IMG/VR virus record: IMGVR_UViG_3300034104_004079
Span: 1-29,946 of that record
DNA: 29,946 nucleotides
Direction: 5' to 3' (one strand)
From: a virus
Numbering within the stretch: position 1 is the first letter of the stretch; each line of letters begins with the position of its first letter. Positions 15,818 through 24,467 of this stretch are shown piece after piece. The position numbers and the translations under genes were made by a program. The notes under the pieces were generated by a model that saw only the letters and a program-made list of their open reading frames with translations, was not told the origin of the DNA and searched no databases.

Positions 15818-18676
15818 ATGGCTCAAACGGCTCAGATCAATATAAATGTTAATTCCAAATCAGCACAAGAAAGTGTTGATAAATTATCCAAATCAATTAG
15901 TGGTGCTGGTGGTACTGCGGCTTCTTTAAGAGCTGAGTTAAGGCAAGTAACTGTTGAACTTCAACAATTGGAACCTGGTAGTAAAAGATTCCAAGAATTA
16001 TCAGCAAGAGCAGGTCAATTAAGAGATCAAATCCAAGATACAAACGCAGTCATCAATGCGACTGCAGGTAATGTTACTGAGAACTTTGGTAAAGCATTAG
16101 GATCAGCTGTTCAAATTGGGGTTGCAGGATTCCAAGGATTGATGGCAGTTCAAACTTTATTTGGAACAGAGAATGAAGAGTTAAATAAAACACTACTTAA
16201 AATGACAGCTCTTTTAAATTTCTCACAAGCAATAAGTTCTTTGGGAGGATTAAAAGATTCATTTACACAAATTAAGGCAGGACTTACTCCAATATTAACT
16301 TCATTAGGATTAATAGCAACAGAACAAACTGCTGTTGCGACATCAACCGCCGCTGCTGATGCTGCCTTAGTTGGGGAAGCAGTTGCTGCAGAAGGAGCGA
16401 CAGTTGCAACAGGAGGATTAGCAGTTGCTTTAAATTCAATTCCATTTGTGGCAATCGCAACAGCTGTAGGTCTTTTAGTTGCAGGTCTAATCGCATATTC
16501 AGCATCATCAGATGAAGCGGCTAAAAAAGAAAAAGAAGCGGCAAAACAAAGAAAAATACTTGAGGAACGAACTAAAGCTTTAGAAAAAGCACAAGATGAA
16601 GAAAGACAAAAAGTTGCGGAATCAAGTGTTGAATACTTTAATTTGATACAAAAGTTAAGAGATACAAATGCTGGTTCAAAAGAAAGACAAAGATTAATCA
16701 ATCAAATTAATGGTCAATATGGGACAACCTTAAAAAATATTAAGGATGAAAATGCGTTCCAATCACAATTAAACTTATCTGTTAAAGAATATATTGCGTT
16801 ACAAGTTTTAAGAGTAAGACAAGAATCTAAGAAAAAAGAAGAAGAAAAAGCAATTAAAAACTTAGTCGCAGCTCAAGACAATCTCACTAAATTTGCTAGA
16901 GAATATGGTGGAACTATTGATAAAAATGGTAAGTTACAAACCAAATGGACAGAAAAACAAATTAGTGATTATGACCTAGCAACTTATGGGGTATCAACTT
17001 TTAGAGATACTCAAGTTAAGTTAAATATGGAATTGGATGATGCTAATAAAAAGGCTCAAGCATACGCAATTACCAATAATAAATTACAAGAGGAAATAGA
17101 TAAATTAAATATCAAATTTCCTAAGACAGTAGAGGGTTATAAAGAAACTACAATTTCAACTAAAGATGCCACTGATGCTAATGAAAAATATGCGGATCTT
17201 TTAGATGAAGTTAAAAACAAACTTGAAAGAGAAATTGCTGTTCAACAAACAACTGAAAAATTAAGACAAGATAGATTAACAGGAATTGATAAGGAAATCA
17301 ATTCAATTGAGAAGTTGTACGGGGACGAAAGACAGTCAATTATAGATAGAGCTATCCAAAGAGAATTAACTCTATTAGACGAAAGATTTAAAAAAGAAGG
17401 TAAGAGTGAGGCTGATTACTTGAAAGCTTCTGAAGAGATTAGAAATAACTATGGCAAATATCTTCTTGATAGTGAAGCTGAGTTGTTACAATCTTTAGAT
17501 GCGTACAGACAACAAGATATTGAAGAGACTCAAAAAGCTTATACTGCAAAAGAACAAATAGTTTTAGAGACTACCAAAAATATTCAAACTCAAACTCAAA
17601 TGTTACAATTACAATTTGAGAAAAATGAGGCCATTAGAATTATTGAAGAGTCAAAGAAAACAGAAGAAGAGAAAAATCAGGCAAAACTTGAAGTAAGAAA
17701 AAAATATGCTCAACAAGAAATTGACCTTTTAAATAAAAATCTTGATGAACAAAAGAAATTAATCGAACTTCAATTACAAGAGATTTTAAAAGATGAAGAT
17801 AAAACAGCAGCAGAAAAAGAACAAGCTACTGAGGATGCTAATCAGAAAATTATAAAGGCAACTCAAGATACTGCTGATAAGATTAATGAAATTAATGCTG
17901 GTGTAAAAGCACCAATAGATGAAGATAAACTTGAGAAGAGTCTTGAAAAAATTAATGAGTATGTAGAAGCGGTTACAACAGCATTCAATGCTTTAGCAAA
18001 CACTATAACACTTATAAATGACACAAGATTTGCCGAGGAAGAAAGACAAATCAATGGTCGATATGAATTTGAGAAACAAGCTTTAGATAACCAATTGGCG
18101 GAAGGAATAATCGCAAGAGAACAATATGACAATTCAATTAAAGAACTTGATCAACAAAGAGAACAAGAAGCACTTCAATTGAAGAAAAAAGAGTTTGACG
18201 CTAATAAGAGATTGAATATGGCAAATGCGATAATCAATGGAGCTCAAGGTGTTTTACAAGCCTTAGCTTCATCAGCCCCTCCAATCAACTTTATCTTAGC
18301 AGGTATTGTGGCAGCCGCAAGTGCTGTTCAATTTGGTGTAATTTCATCTCAAGAATTTACAGCAGCAGGTGGTGGTATCGTTCCTGGCATTGGATCAGGA
18401 ATGGTTGATACAGTTCCTGCAAGACTCGCACCTGGTGAGACTGTTATCAATGCTCAGTCATCACAAATGTATCCTGAACTATTGAATTCAATCAATATGG
18501 CAGGTGGGGGAATCTCATTGAAACCTGATTTACCAGCAACAAACAGAGTTGATGCTGATGTTAAATTCTTTGGTGATAATAAATCAGATAAACCAATTAG
18601 AGCTTATGTTGTAGAAACTGATGTGAGTGATACACAAAAAAGAATAAATAGAATCAAACAGAGTTCAGAATTTTAA
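15818..18676 (+). CDS. Tail tape measure protein
   Basis: 952 residues. The N-terminus (SAQESVDKLSKSISGAGGTA, LRAELRQVTVELQQLEPGSK) is a typical tape-measure helical start. A hydrophobic segment follows at about 205-230 (FVAIATAVGLLVAGLIAYSA), then long Lys/Glu/Gln-rich coiled coil (about 231-790) and a second hydrophobic segment (about 815-850). The Gly/Pro-containing tail SGMVDTVPARLAPGETVINA is frequent at tape-measure C-termini. At about 0.15 nm per residue the tail would be near 140 nm long. I see no contractile sheath gene in the window, so a siphovirus-type tail is most likely. Tape-measure hydrophobic segments are thought to act in DNA passage through the host envelope. Confidence 0.93.
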   Translation: MAQTAQININVNSKSAQESVDKLSKSISGAGGTAASLRAELRQVTVELQQLEPGSKRFQELSARAGQLRDQIQDTNAVINATAGNVTENFGKALGSAVQIGVAGFQGLMAVQTLFGTENEELNKTLLKMTALLNFSQAISSLGGLKDSFTQIKAGLTPILTSLGLIATEQTAVATSTAAADAALVGEAVAAEGATVATGGLAVALNSIPFVAIATAVGLLVAGLIAYSASSDEAAKKEKEAAKQRKILEERTKALEKAQDEERQKVAESSVEYFNLIQKLRDTNAGSKERQRLINQINGQYGTTLKNIKDENAFQSQLNLSVKEYIALQVLRVRQESKKKEEEKAIKNLVAAQDNLTKFAREYGGTIDKNGKLQTKWTEKQISDYDLATYGVSTFRDTQVKLNMELDDANKKAQAYAITNNKLQEEIDKLNIKFPKTVEGYKETTISTKDATDANEKYADLLDEVKNKLEREIAVQQTTEKLRQDRLTGIDKEINSIEKLYGDERQSIIDRAIQRELTLLDERFKKEGKSEADYLKASEEIRNNYGKYLLDSEAELLQSLDAYRQQDIEETQKAYTAKEQIVLETTKNIQTQTQMLQLQFEKNEAIRIIEESKKTEEEKNQAKLEVRKKYAQQEIDLLNKNLDEQKKLIELQLQEILKDEDKTAAEKEQATEDANQKIIKATQDTADKINEINAGVKAPIDEDKLEKSLEKINEYVEAVTTAFNALANTITLINDTRFAEEERQINGRYEFEKQALDNQLAEGIIAREQYDNSIKELDQQREQEALQLKKKEFDANKRLNMANAIINGAQGVLQALASSAPPINFILAGIVAAASAVQFGVISSQEFTAAGGGIVPGIGSGMVDTVPARLAPGETVINAQSSQMYPELLNSINMAGGGISLKPDLPATNRVDADVKFFGDNKSDKPIRAYVVETDVSDTQKRINRIKQSSEF

Positions 18677-18685
18677 TTCAACAAA

Positions 18686-19681
18686 ATGGATAAAAAGATA
18701 TATAATATTATGATGACAAAATTTAACTTCAAAACTGAAGAACCAATTTTATACTTGGATTTTGATGAGGACTCAATGCTAGAAGGAATGGATGCGGTTT
18801 CATTCGTTGATAAACCAGCAACTGAGATCGAATGGAAGATGTTCGCTAAACTTGAGGATTCATATGATGATTACCCAAATTCAGCATCAGCAAACGCATG
18901 TAGAGCAATCAAATACAAAGAAAATAATAGAAATTTAGATTGTGGAACTCAGGTAGGTTGGACAAGAGCAGCTCAACTTTGTAACAGAAGAAGAATTTCA
19001 GTTGAGACGATCGCTAGAATGGCTTCATTTAAAAGACATCAACAAAACAAAGATGTTCCCTATGACAAAGGTTGTGGAGGAATTATGTGGGATGCTTGGG
19101 GTGGAACTGAAGGAGTTGAATGGGCTATTCGTAAAATGGAGAGAATCAACAACGAACTTAGAATGACCCCATTTTCAAAACAAGAATTTCAAGATATAGA
19201 TTACGAGAAAAGAATTGTAACAGCACCTGTAATGGTTGCTGAGACTCCAATTCTAAGATATAACCCTGATTTGGGTAAGTATTGGGTTAAGTTCAAACCT
19301 GAGACCATCGAGAAGATGATGAAAAAATATTTCAAAGAAAATAAGATTCATAAGGTTAATACAAACCACGATCCAAGATCTAGTAAAAATGGAGTATACA
19401 TGATGGAATCTTATATTGTTGGGGACAGAAACACTTCAAAATTATTCCCTGATCTTCCTGAAGGATCATGGGTTGCTACATTCTATGTTGACAACGATGA
19501 GGTTTGGGAAGCAATCAAGAAAGGTGAATACAATGGATTCTCATTGGAAGGTTACTTCATTGAAAAATATGAAGATGATATGGTTGACAAATTATTGATG
19601 GAGATTGAATCTACATTAAAATCTTATGTTGACGAGGATCTAATCAAAAAAAGAATAAAAGAATTATTAAATATAAAATGA
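18686..19681 (+). CDS. XkdF-like prohead protease with inserted Cys-containing domain
   Basis: 331 residues. The ends of the protein form an XkdF-type serine protease: SFVDKPATEIEWKMF (39-53), TAPVMVAETPILRYNP (179-194), VNTNHDP with the candidate catalytic His at 228, ESYIVGD (241-247), and GSWVATFYV...EYNGFSLEGYF with the candidate catalytic Ser at 286. These enzymes cut scaffold and capsid proteins during head maturation. Between about residues 58 and 155 there is an extra domain (YPNSASANACRAIKYKE, CGTQVGWTRAAQLCNRRRIS, RMASFKRHQQNK, GCGGIMWDAWGG), a module I recall in other phage head proteins but of unknown role. The gene overlaps the next by four bases (ATGA). Confidence 0.82.
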   Translation: MDKKIYNIMMTKFNFKTEEPILYLDFDEDSMLEGMDAVSFVDKPATEIEWKMFAKLEDSYDDYPNSASANACRAIKYKENNRNLDCGTQVGWTRAAQLCNRRRISVETIARMASFKRHQQNKDVPYDKGCGGIMWDAWGGTEGVEWAIRKMERINNELRMTPFSKQEFQDIDYEKRIVTAPVMVAETPILRYNPDLGKYWVKFKPETIEKMMKKYFKENKIHKVNTNHDPRSSKNGVYMMESYIVGDRNTSKLFPDLPEGSWVATFYVDNDEVWEAIKKGEYNGFSLEGYFIEKYEDDMVDKLLMEIESTLKSYVDEDLIKKRIKELLNIK

Positions 19682-20097
19682 AACAATTTTTATTAGTCTT
19701 TTTAGCATTTATCAGTCCCCTATTACCCTTAGCACTTCTTGTGACATTTGCTTCAGTGATCGACACATTTGTTGGTCGTTGGTATGCAAGAAAGAAAAAA
19801 GAAGAAGTTACTTCAAGATTGACAAGATTGGGACTTATGAGAAAATTAATAATCTATTTCACAGCATTAGTGTTTTCATTTTTGGTGGATAAATTTATGA
19901 TAAATGAGATAGCAAGAAATTACATTTGGTTTGATTGGGCTTTCACCAAGTTTGTAGCCTCTCTTTTAATTTGGATCGAGTATACATCGGTAGATGAGAA
20001 GATTAAATGGATAAAAGGAAAAGGAATTACAGATAGAATTATTGAGTTTGGAAGATCTATTAAGTCGTTGGTAAAATTCAAGGATGAGGTCAAATAA
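19678..20097 (+). CDS. Holin-like small membrane protein
   Basis: 139 residues with three likely membrane segments: about 4-32 (FLLVFLAFISPLLPLALLVT), 56-75 (KLIIYFTALVFSFLVDKF) and 88-104. A Lys/Arg-rich loop lies between the first two (RWYARKKKEEVTSRLTRLG) and there is a charged C-terminus. The order 'D-x-hydrophobic-x-G then basic loop then S..L' resembles the Bacteroidetes phage holin_4-like families, which form membrane holes at lysis. The place is odd for a holin, overlapping the protease gene by four bases inside the head block and with no lysin nearby. A membrane protein with an assembly role is the alternative. Confidence 0.55.
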   Translation: MKQFLLVFLAFISPLLPLALLVTFASVIDTFVGRWYARKKKEEVTSRLTRLGLMRKLIIYFTALVFSFLVDKFMINEIARNYIWFDWAFTKFVASLLIWIEYTSVDEKIKWIKGKGITDRIIEFGRSIKSLVKFKDEVK

Positions 20098-20143
20098 CCC
20101 GATGTATTAAACAAAAAATAAACAAATATAATTAAATGTGATT

Positions 20144-20953
20144 ATGAACAAAAAAACAAGTCTTATAGGAAAAATTAGAGAGCTCTTCGAAAGAGAAGAG
20201 TTTGCAACTGATTATACCGCTGCGACTGGTGAGATTATTCGTTGTTTAGGTGATCGTTTGGCTGTTGGAGAAAAAGTGGTTAATATCGCTGCTGAAAAAG
20301 AAGCTCCACTTCCTGATGGTGATTACCTTTTAAATAATGGTAAAACAATCACTGTAGCTGCAGGTGAGATCAAAGCAATAAACGAGTATAAAGCTGAACA
20401 ACAACCAGCTAATACAAACCGAGAAGAAATGGCAGATTACACAACAAAAGAACAAAAAGACACAGGTGCAATCGTTGAAAAACCAGGTGGTGAGAAAGAC
20501 AAAATGGCTGACTACGCAAACAAAATCGAATCCAAACTTGCTGACGGTACTGAAGTAATGATCCTTTCTAAGGGTGATGCTTTGTCTGTAGGTGATGAGG
20601 TGATGGTTAAGAATGCTGAAGGTAACTTTGTTAAAGCACCAGCAGGAAAACACGAATTGGAAGGTGGATTGGTTATCTATACTGATGATAATGGATTTAT
20701 TAATGAATTAGAGACCAAAGAAACTGAAGAGAGAGATGAAATGAAAAACATGTTCGAAGCAGTTTCAAAATTAACAGATTTAATTGGTGAATTGAAATCA
20801 GAAATTGATTCAATCAAAAATTCAAATACTGAATTAAACGAGAAATTCTCAAAATTTGCTGCTGAACCATCAGCGGAATCAATCACTAAGAAACAACACT
20901 TCACTAAGACTTCAGGGAAATTAGAGAAGATGAAGTTTTTCGGTGGAAAATAA
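20144..20953 (+). CDS. Probable scaffold/head-assembly protein with a duplicated domain
   Basis: 269 residues from ATG 20144. A GTG at 20138 in the same frame would add two residues, but the ATG has the better A/T-rich leader. Two related beta-type units are visible: about 28-86 (GDRLAVGEKVVNIAA, APLPDGDYLLNNGKTITVAA) and about 128-192 (GDALSVGDEVMVKNAEGNFV, APAGKHELEGGLVIYTDDNG). About 196-240 is a coiled coil (ERDEMKNMFEAVSKLTDLIG, ELKSEIDSIKNSNTELNEKF), and the C-terminus is basic. Its place directly before the capsid gene and after the protease, its acidity and its coiled coil all suit a scaffold. The duplicated units are of a type I associate with phage capsid-assembly proteins. Confidence 0.6.
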   Translation: MNKKTSLIGKIRELFEREEFATDYTAATGEIIRCLGDRLAVGEKVVNIAAEKEAPLPDGDYLLNNGKTITVAAGEIKAINEYKAEQQPANTNREEMADYTTKEQKDTGAIVEKPGGEKDKMADYANKIESKLADGTEVMILSKGDALSVGDEVMVKNAEGNFVKAPAGKHELEGGLVIYTDDNGFINELETKETEERDEMKNMFEAVSKLTDLIGELKSEIDSIKNSNTELNEKFSKFAAEPSAESITKKQHFTKTSGKLEKMKFFGGK

Positions 20954-20983
20954 ACATAAACCTAATATAAAAACAATTTAAAA

Positions 20984-21913
20984 ATGAGTTTAAATGTAGC
21001 AGGCTTAACGGCGTATGTAGATCAAGAGCGTATGGCGTTAATCAAAAAAATGATTTTAGGTGGTAGATCAACAAGATTTTTAACAGTTCAACCTGATATT
21101 AAATCAGCAGCATCCATCAACCTATTGTCTTCAAACTTGATAGCAGCTCCAGGTGGTTGTGGATTTACAAACACAGGTACTACTATCTTAACACAACAAA
21201 CATTGAATGTATGTCCTCTAAAAGTTAATGAATCCATTTGTCTAAACACACTTGAAGAGTACTATACGCAAGCAATGATGAACCCAGGTTCATATAACAC
21301 AGAAATTCCTTTCGAGCAATTATATGCTGAGGAGAAAGTATCTCAAATTTCTTCTTTGATCGATAGCTTAATCTGGCAAGGTAACACAGTATCAGGTTCA
21401 GGAAACTTGGCTCTTTGTGATGGTTTCATCTACTTAGCTAACACTACTTACTCAGCTTCTACAGTTGACGGTAATGTTTCTAACGCAACAGCTATTACAG
21501 CTTCTAACATCATCGGATTAGTTGACGACGCTGTGAATGTAATTCCAGCTAACATCATCGATATGGATGACTTGTATTGTTATGTAGGATACGATTTCTA
21601 TAGAACTTACGCAACAGCTTTAAGAAATGCTAACTTGTTCGCATATACAGGAGCTGAAGATCAAGGTGAGTCTTTCTCTCAAATGGTACCTGGTACTAAT
21701 GTAAGATTGATCGCTGTTAAAGGTCTTAACGGAACTAACAAATTCTTCATCTCTTCTAAGTCTAACATGTACTTCGGTACTGACTTATTGAATGACTACG
21801 AAAACTTCGAATTATGGTATTCACTTGATAACCAAGAAGTTAGAATGGCGTCAAAATGGAAGCAAGGTGTGAACGCAGCGTTCTGGGATTATGTAGTATA
21901 CTTCAAACTGTAA
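20984..21913 (+). CDS. Major capsid protein
   Basis: 309 residues. The call rests on position (directly after the protease and probable scaffold), length, and composition typical of capsid proteins: no low-complexity stretch, evenly spread Asn/Thr/Ala, conserved-looking segments SICLNTLEEYYTQAMMNPGS, QISSLIDSLIWQGN, and a final QGVNAAFWDYVVYFKL. An HK97-type fold is assumed from the family context of TerL, portal and XkdF-like protease, not shown by a motif. In this and the tail tube gene, codons appear shifted towards C- and G-ending forms (gac, aac, ttc, atc) more than in the fibre genes, as expected for a highly expressed protein. A hairpin at 21935 follows the stop. Confidence 0.82.
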   Translation: MSLNVAGLTAYVDQERMALIKKMILGGRSTRFLTVQPDIKSAASINLLSSNLIAAPGGCGFTNTGTTILTQQTLNVCPLKVNESICLNTLEEYYTQAMMNPGSYNTEIPFEQLYAEEKVSQISSLIDSLIWQGNTVSGSGNLALCDGFIYLANTTYSASTVDGNVSNATAITASNIIGLVDDAVNVIPANIIDMDDLYCYVGYDFYRTYATALRNANLFAYTGAEDQGESFSQMVPGTNVRLIAVKGLNGTNKFFISSKSNMYFGTDLLNDYENFELWYSLDNQEVRMASKWKQGVNAAFWDYVVYFKL

Positions 21914-21934
21914 TCGACAACACTAAAAAAACTT

Positions 21935-21955
21935 AAGGGGTGAAAGTCCCCTTTA
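21935..21955 (+). terminator. Weak hairpin after the capsid gene
   Basis: AAGGGG (21935-21940) pairs with CCCCTT (21948-21953) across a seven-base loop, but only three T follow before an A-rich stretch. It may be an attenuator or mRNA-stabilising hairpin that sets capsid and tube expression apart from the rest. Confidence 0.5.
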
Positions 21956-21987
21956 TAAAAATAAACTAAAAACAAAAACAATATAAT

Positions 21988-22509
21988 ATGGCTTTTACAT
22001 GTAATTTAACAGATGGTTATGTATTGGGTTGTTCATCTATAGGTGGTGTTGAGAAAGTTTGGATCGGTGAATGGGTTGATAATGTACAAGTAGCTCAAGA
22101 CTCTTGTGGTATTATCACAGGTATCACAACTACAGGTTTAACTGTATATTCATTCGAACAAGATATCGAACACGCTGGTTTGACACAAGCAGGTAACTAC
22201 TCAAGAGAAAACGGTACTGTATTCTATGAATCAACTTTATCAATCAAATTGATAACTCTTGATTGTAATGTAAGAAACAGAATGGTTGAACTTGGTAGGG
22301 CTCCACTTTTCGCAGTAGTTAAATCTAACGCTGGTGACTACTACTACTTAGGTTTAGAGTCTTCAGGTAGGGCTTCGGCGGGACAAGCGGATTTAGGCGT
22401 TTTGCTTGGTGACATGAACGGATTATCCCAATCAATTTCTTGGAAATCTGCAAACGGTGCATTCTTAATCAACGGAAACTTAATCGGAACTACAATCACT
22501 GTACTTTAA
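21988..22509 (+). CDS. Probable major tail tube protein
   Basis: 173 residues, predicted largely beta, with five Cys in the first two-thirds. The segment YSFEQDIEHAGLTQAGNYSR followed by ENGTVFYESTLSIKL resembles tail-tube proteins of Bacteroidetes phages in my memory, and the C-terminal half (GLSQSISWKSANGAFLINGN) fits a beta-sandwich. Codons look optimised as in the capsid gene, and it stands alone between two hairpins, both consistent with a very abundant virion protein. A head decoration protein is the main alternative. It is separated from the tape measure by the protease, holin-like, scaffold and capsid genes. Confidence 0.5.
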   Translation: MAFTCNLTDGYVLGCSSIGGVEKVWIGEWVDNVQVAQDSCGIITGITTTGLTVYSFEQDIEHAGLTQAGNYSRENGTVFYESTLSIKLITLDCNVRNRMVELGRAPLFAVVKSNAGDYYYLGLESSGRASAGQADLGVLLGDMNGLSQSISWKSANGAFLINGNLIGTTITVL

Positions 22510-22543
22510 GATTTCTTCAGGGTCTTCTGACCTTTATTCAAAG

Positions 22544-22571
22544 CCCTCTGATGGATTTCAGAGGGTTTTTT
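22544..22571 (+). terminator. Intrinsic terminator after the tail tube gene
   Basis: CCCTCTGA (22544-22551) and TCAGAGGG (22558-22565) form a perfect eight-base stem with a six-base loop, followed directly by six T (22566-22571). A smaller imperfect hairpin (AGGGTC/GACCTT around 22519-22534) lies just upstream. The T tract overlaps the stop codon of the reverse-strand gene. The reverse strand has no T tract after the stem, so termination is mainly of forward transcripts. Confidence 0.88.
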
Positions 22572-22836
22572 ATTTTATACCCATTCTTTTCATCTCATTA
22601 ATAACCTCATCTACGCTATTATAAAATTCATCATTAAAAATATAGACATACTTACCGTTCTTCAATTTCTTATAATTAAAAGTAATTTCAAATTGACATT
22701 TACTCATTACACAAGGATCTAGTTCAATTACAGTTCTTGTTAGAAGATAATTTAGTTTGTAATCACCTTTGTAAATTCTAGATACATACCAACCCCAATC
22801 TATTAAATCCTTTAGGTAATCAATTATTTTATTCAT
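22570..22836 (-). CDS. Small reverse-strand gene of unknown function (moron-like)
   Basis: 88 residues, mixed charge and aromatic-rich (IDWGWYVSRIYKGDYKLNYL, NGKYVYIFNDEFYNSVDEVI), with no signal peptide or membrane segment. It is the only reverse-strand gene inside the structural region. It has its own promoter box at 22841-22848 and is closed off by the forward terminator at its 3' end. An independently transcribed small gene inserted between virion genes is the usual picture of a moron, often serving host takeover or superinfection control, but nothing in the sequence shows which. Confidence 0.65.
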   Translation of the reverse strand: MNKIIDYLKDLIDWGWYVSRIYKGDYKLNYLLTRTVIELDPCVMSKCQFEITFNYKKLKNGKYVYIFNDEFYNSVDEVINEMKRMGIK

Positions 22837-22840
22837 AAAA

Positions 22841-22848
22841 CAAATATA
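22841..22848 (-). promoter_or_regulatory. Bacteroidetes-type -7 promoter box TATATTTG
   Basis: On the reverse strand the bases read TATATTTG, a perfect match to the TAnnTTTG box used by the main Bacteroidetes sigma factor. It lies four bases before the ATG of the reverse-strand gene, so its transcript would be leaderless or nearly so. I see no clear TTTG-type -33 box, only T-rich DNA upstream. Confidence 0.5.
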
Positions 22849-22874
22849 CTCAAAAAATATTTAATAAAAAAAGC

Positions 22875-23255
22875 ATGATTAGTATTGCGAATTATCAAAC
22901 TACTTTGACTCCGTTTACCTTATTGGAGAAAACAACATTTCCATTAAGTGCGACTACATATATACTTCAATTAAACGGTAAGGAATTACATGATGAGACT
23001 TTGTTATTTTTGACAGGAGACACTTCAAATAATATTAATAGGTATAACTACTTCCCTATTAATTTGACTCCTTTAAATTTAACGCCAGGTCAATATGATT
23101 ATACCGTATGGCAGAATACAGGAAATACACTTTCCACTTCAGCTTTAACAATAAACGATGTGGTTGAAACAGGATTTGCAACAATCTATGGAACAACTCC
23201 AACACCTGATCCAGTATATGTACCAACGGGTCAAACACAATATGTATTTATTTAA
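22875..23255 (+). CDS. Small beta-rich virion protein candidate before portal
   Basis: 126 residues, Thr/Leu/Asn-rich, with alternating hydrophobic strands (TTYILQLNGKELHDETLLFL, PGQYDYTVWQN) and a Thr-Pro segment near the end (YGTTPTPDPVYVPTGQ). No recognised family. The ATG follows an A-rich leader, and the stop is only two bases before the portal start, so it is in the portal operon. An Ig-like or decoration-type structural role is a guess from composition and place. Confidence 0.55.
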   Translation: MISIANYQTTLTPFTLLEKTTFPLSATTYILQLNGKELHDETLLFLTGDTSNNINRYNYFPINLTPLNLTPGQYDYTVWQNTGNTLSTSALTINDVVETGFATIYGTTPTPDPVYVPTGQTQYVFI

Positions 23256-23257
23256 TT

Positions 23258-24466
23258 ATGAATGTAGAAAAAAACATAGAAACACCAAACAAAGAAAAAG
23301 GTCTACCTGTTAGAATATTCCAATTTAACGAGGCTTATGCCCCACCAATTTACAATTTTGTAAAAAAAGGAGAGTACCATTTTATTTCATTTGGTCAAGA
23401 TAACTTGTACCCTGTATTTCTTTTAGAATTATACAATAACTTTGGATCACCATTGAATAAAGCGATCATCAATAAGAAAGTTAAAATGTCCACAGGATTT
23501 GGATATAAACCATTGATGGATCCAAAACTTAAAGAGTGGGCTCGTGTAAATAACCTTGAAAGATTATTCTTGTACATTTCAAAAGACTTTGAAATCTATA
23601 ATGGTTTCTGTATGGAAGTAATTTGGAACAATGGTGGTACATCATTTGAATTGAACTATGTTCCAATCCATACTGTTAGAATTGGAATCAAAGAAGAAGA
23701 GTCTGAAGCTGATTATTTTTGGTATTCAAAAGATTGGGCTAATATCAAGAAGGAAGAGAATACTCCTGAGTATATCAAGAAATTTGATCCTAACGATAGA
23801 AAAGGTCGTCAGTTGATATATTACATCGAACCTAACCCTGCGATGACTCATATGTATCCAATTGCTAACTATTCTACAGCAATTAACTACATTGACTTGG
23901 ATTATCAAATTGGTAAGTTCCACATCAACCAAGTTAGACAAGGTTTTGCTCCTTCATTTATTTTGAACTTTGGAACTGGCGTTCCGACGCAGGATGAGCA
24001 AAATCAATTCTATAGAGAATTCCAAAGAAACTACAAAGGATCTGATGGAGCTGGTAAGATAATTTTAACCTACTCAAATGGAGGTGATGAAAAACCTGAA
24101 CTTATTCCTATAAATTTGAATAATTCGGATGAACGCTTCATTATGTTACAAGACATGGTTGAGAAAAACATCACACAGGCTCACGAAATGCCACTTCAGT
24201 TGGTATCATTCCAACCAGGTAAATTGGGTTCATCAGATGAGAGAAAAGAACTAATGGCGGAGTTTCAAACATACTACATCGCAATTAGACAAAACCAACT
24301 AGAAGAAAGTATCAATGGATTACTTGAAACAATAGGATTTACAGAAAAAATTATATTAAAGAATTATGTAAGTGCTGATCAATCAGGTGTTCTTAGTCAA
24401 AATCCTGAGGAGCCTATCCAACAAGTGGATTCACAAGTAGAAAATAAAACATTAGAAAACCAATAA
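23258..24466 (+). CDS. Portal protein
   Basis: 402 residues. It forms the dodecameric ring at the head vertex that binds terminase and the connectors. Supporting features are the N-terminal extended region with SFGQDNLYPVFLLELYNNFG, alternating alpha/beta wing regions (YNGFCMEVIWNNGG, YVPIHTVRIG), the segment IYYIEPNPAMTHMYPIANYS, a central helix region (AINYIDLDYQIGKFHINQVR), a region ending HEMPLQLVSFQPGKLGSSDE, typical of phage portals where the late helices begin, and a polar Gln-rich C-terminus. Slightly short for the class, but complete. It lies downstream of the capsid gene, the reverse of the common portal-protease-capsid order. Confidence 0.85.
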   Translation: MNVEKNIETPNKEKGLPVRIFQFNEAYAPPIYNFVKKGEYHFISFGQDNLYPVFLLELYNNFGSPLNKAIINKKVKMSTGFGYKPLMDPKLKEWARVNNLERLFLYISKDFEIYNGFCMEVIWNNGGTSFELNYVPIHTVRIGIKEEESEADYFWYSKDWANIKKEENTPEYIKKFDPNDRKGRQLIYYIEPNPAMTHMYPIANYSTAINYIDLDYQIGKFHINQVRQGFAPSFILNFGTGVPTQDEQNQFYREFQRNYKGSDGAGKIILTYSNGGDEKPELIPINLNNSDERFIMLQDMVEKNITQAHEMPLQLVSFQPGKLGSSDERKELMAEFQTYYIAIRQNQLEESINGLLETIGFTEKIILKNYVSADQSGVLSQNPEEPIQQVDSQVENKTLENQ

Positions 24467-24467
24467 A

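Noticed and set aside
16150-16701. 183-codon reverse-strand frame inside the tape measure gene
   Set aside because: It lies wholly within a convincing tape measure gene, and its Ala/Ser-rich composition follows from the opposite strand of that gene.
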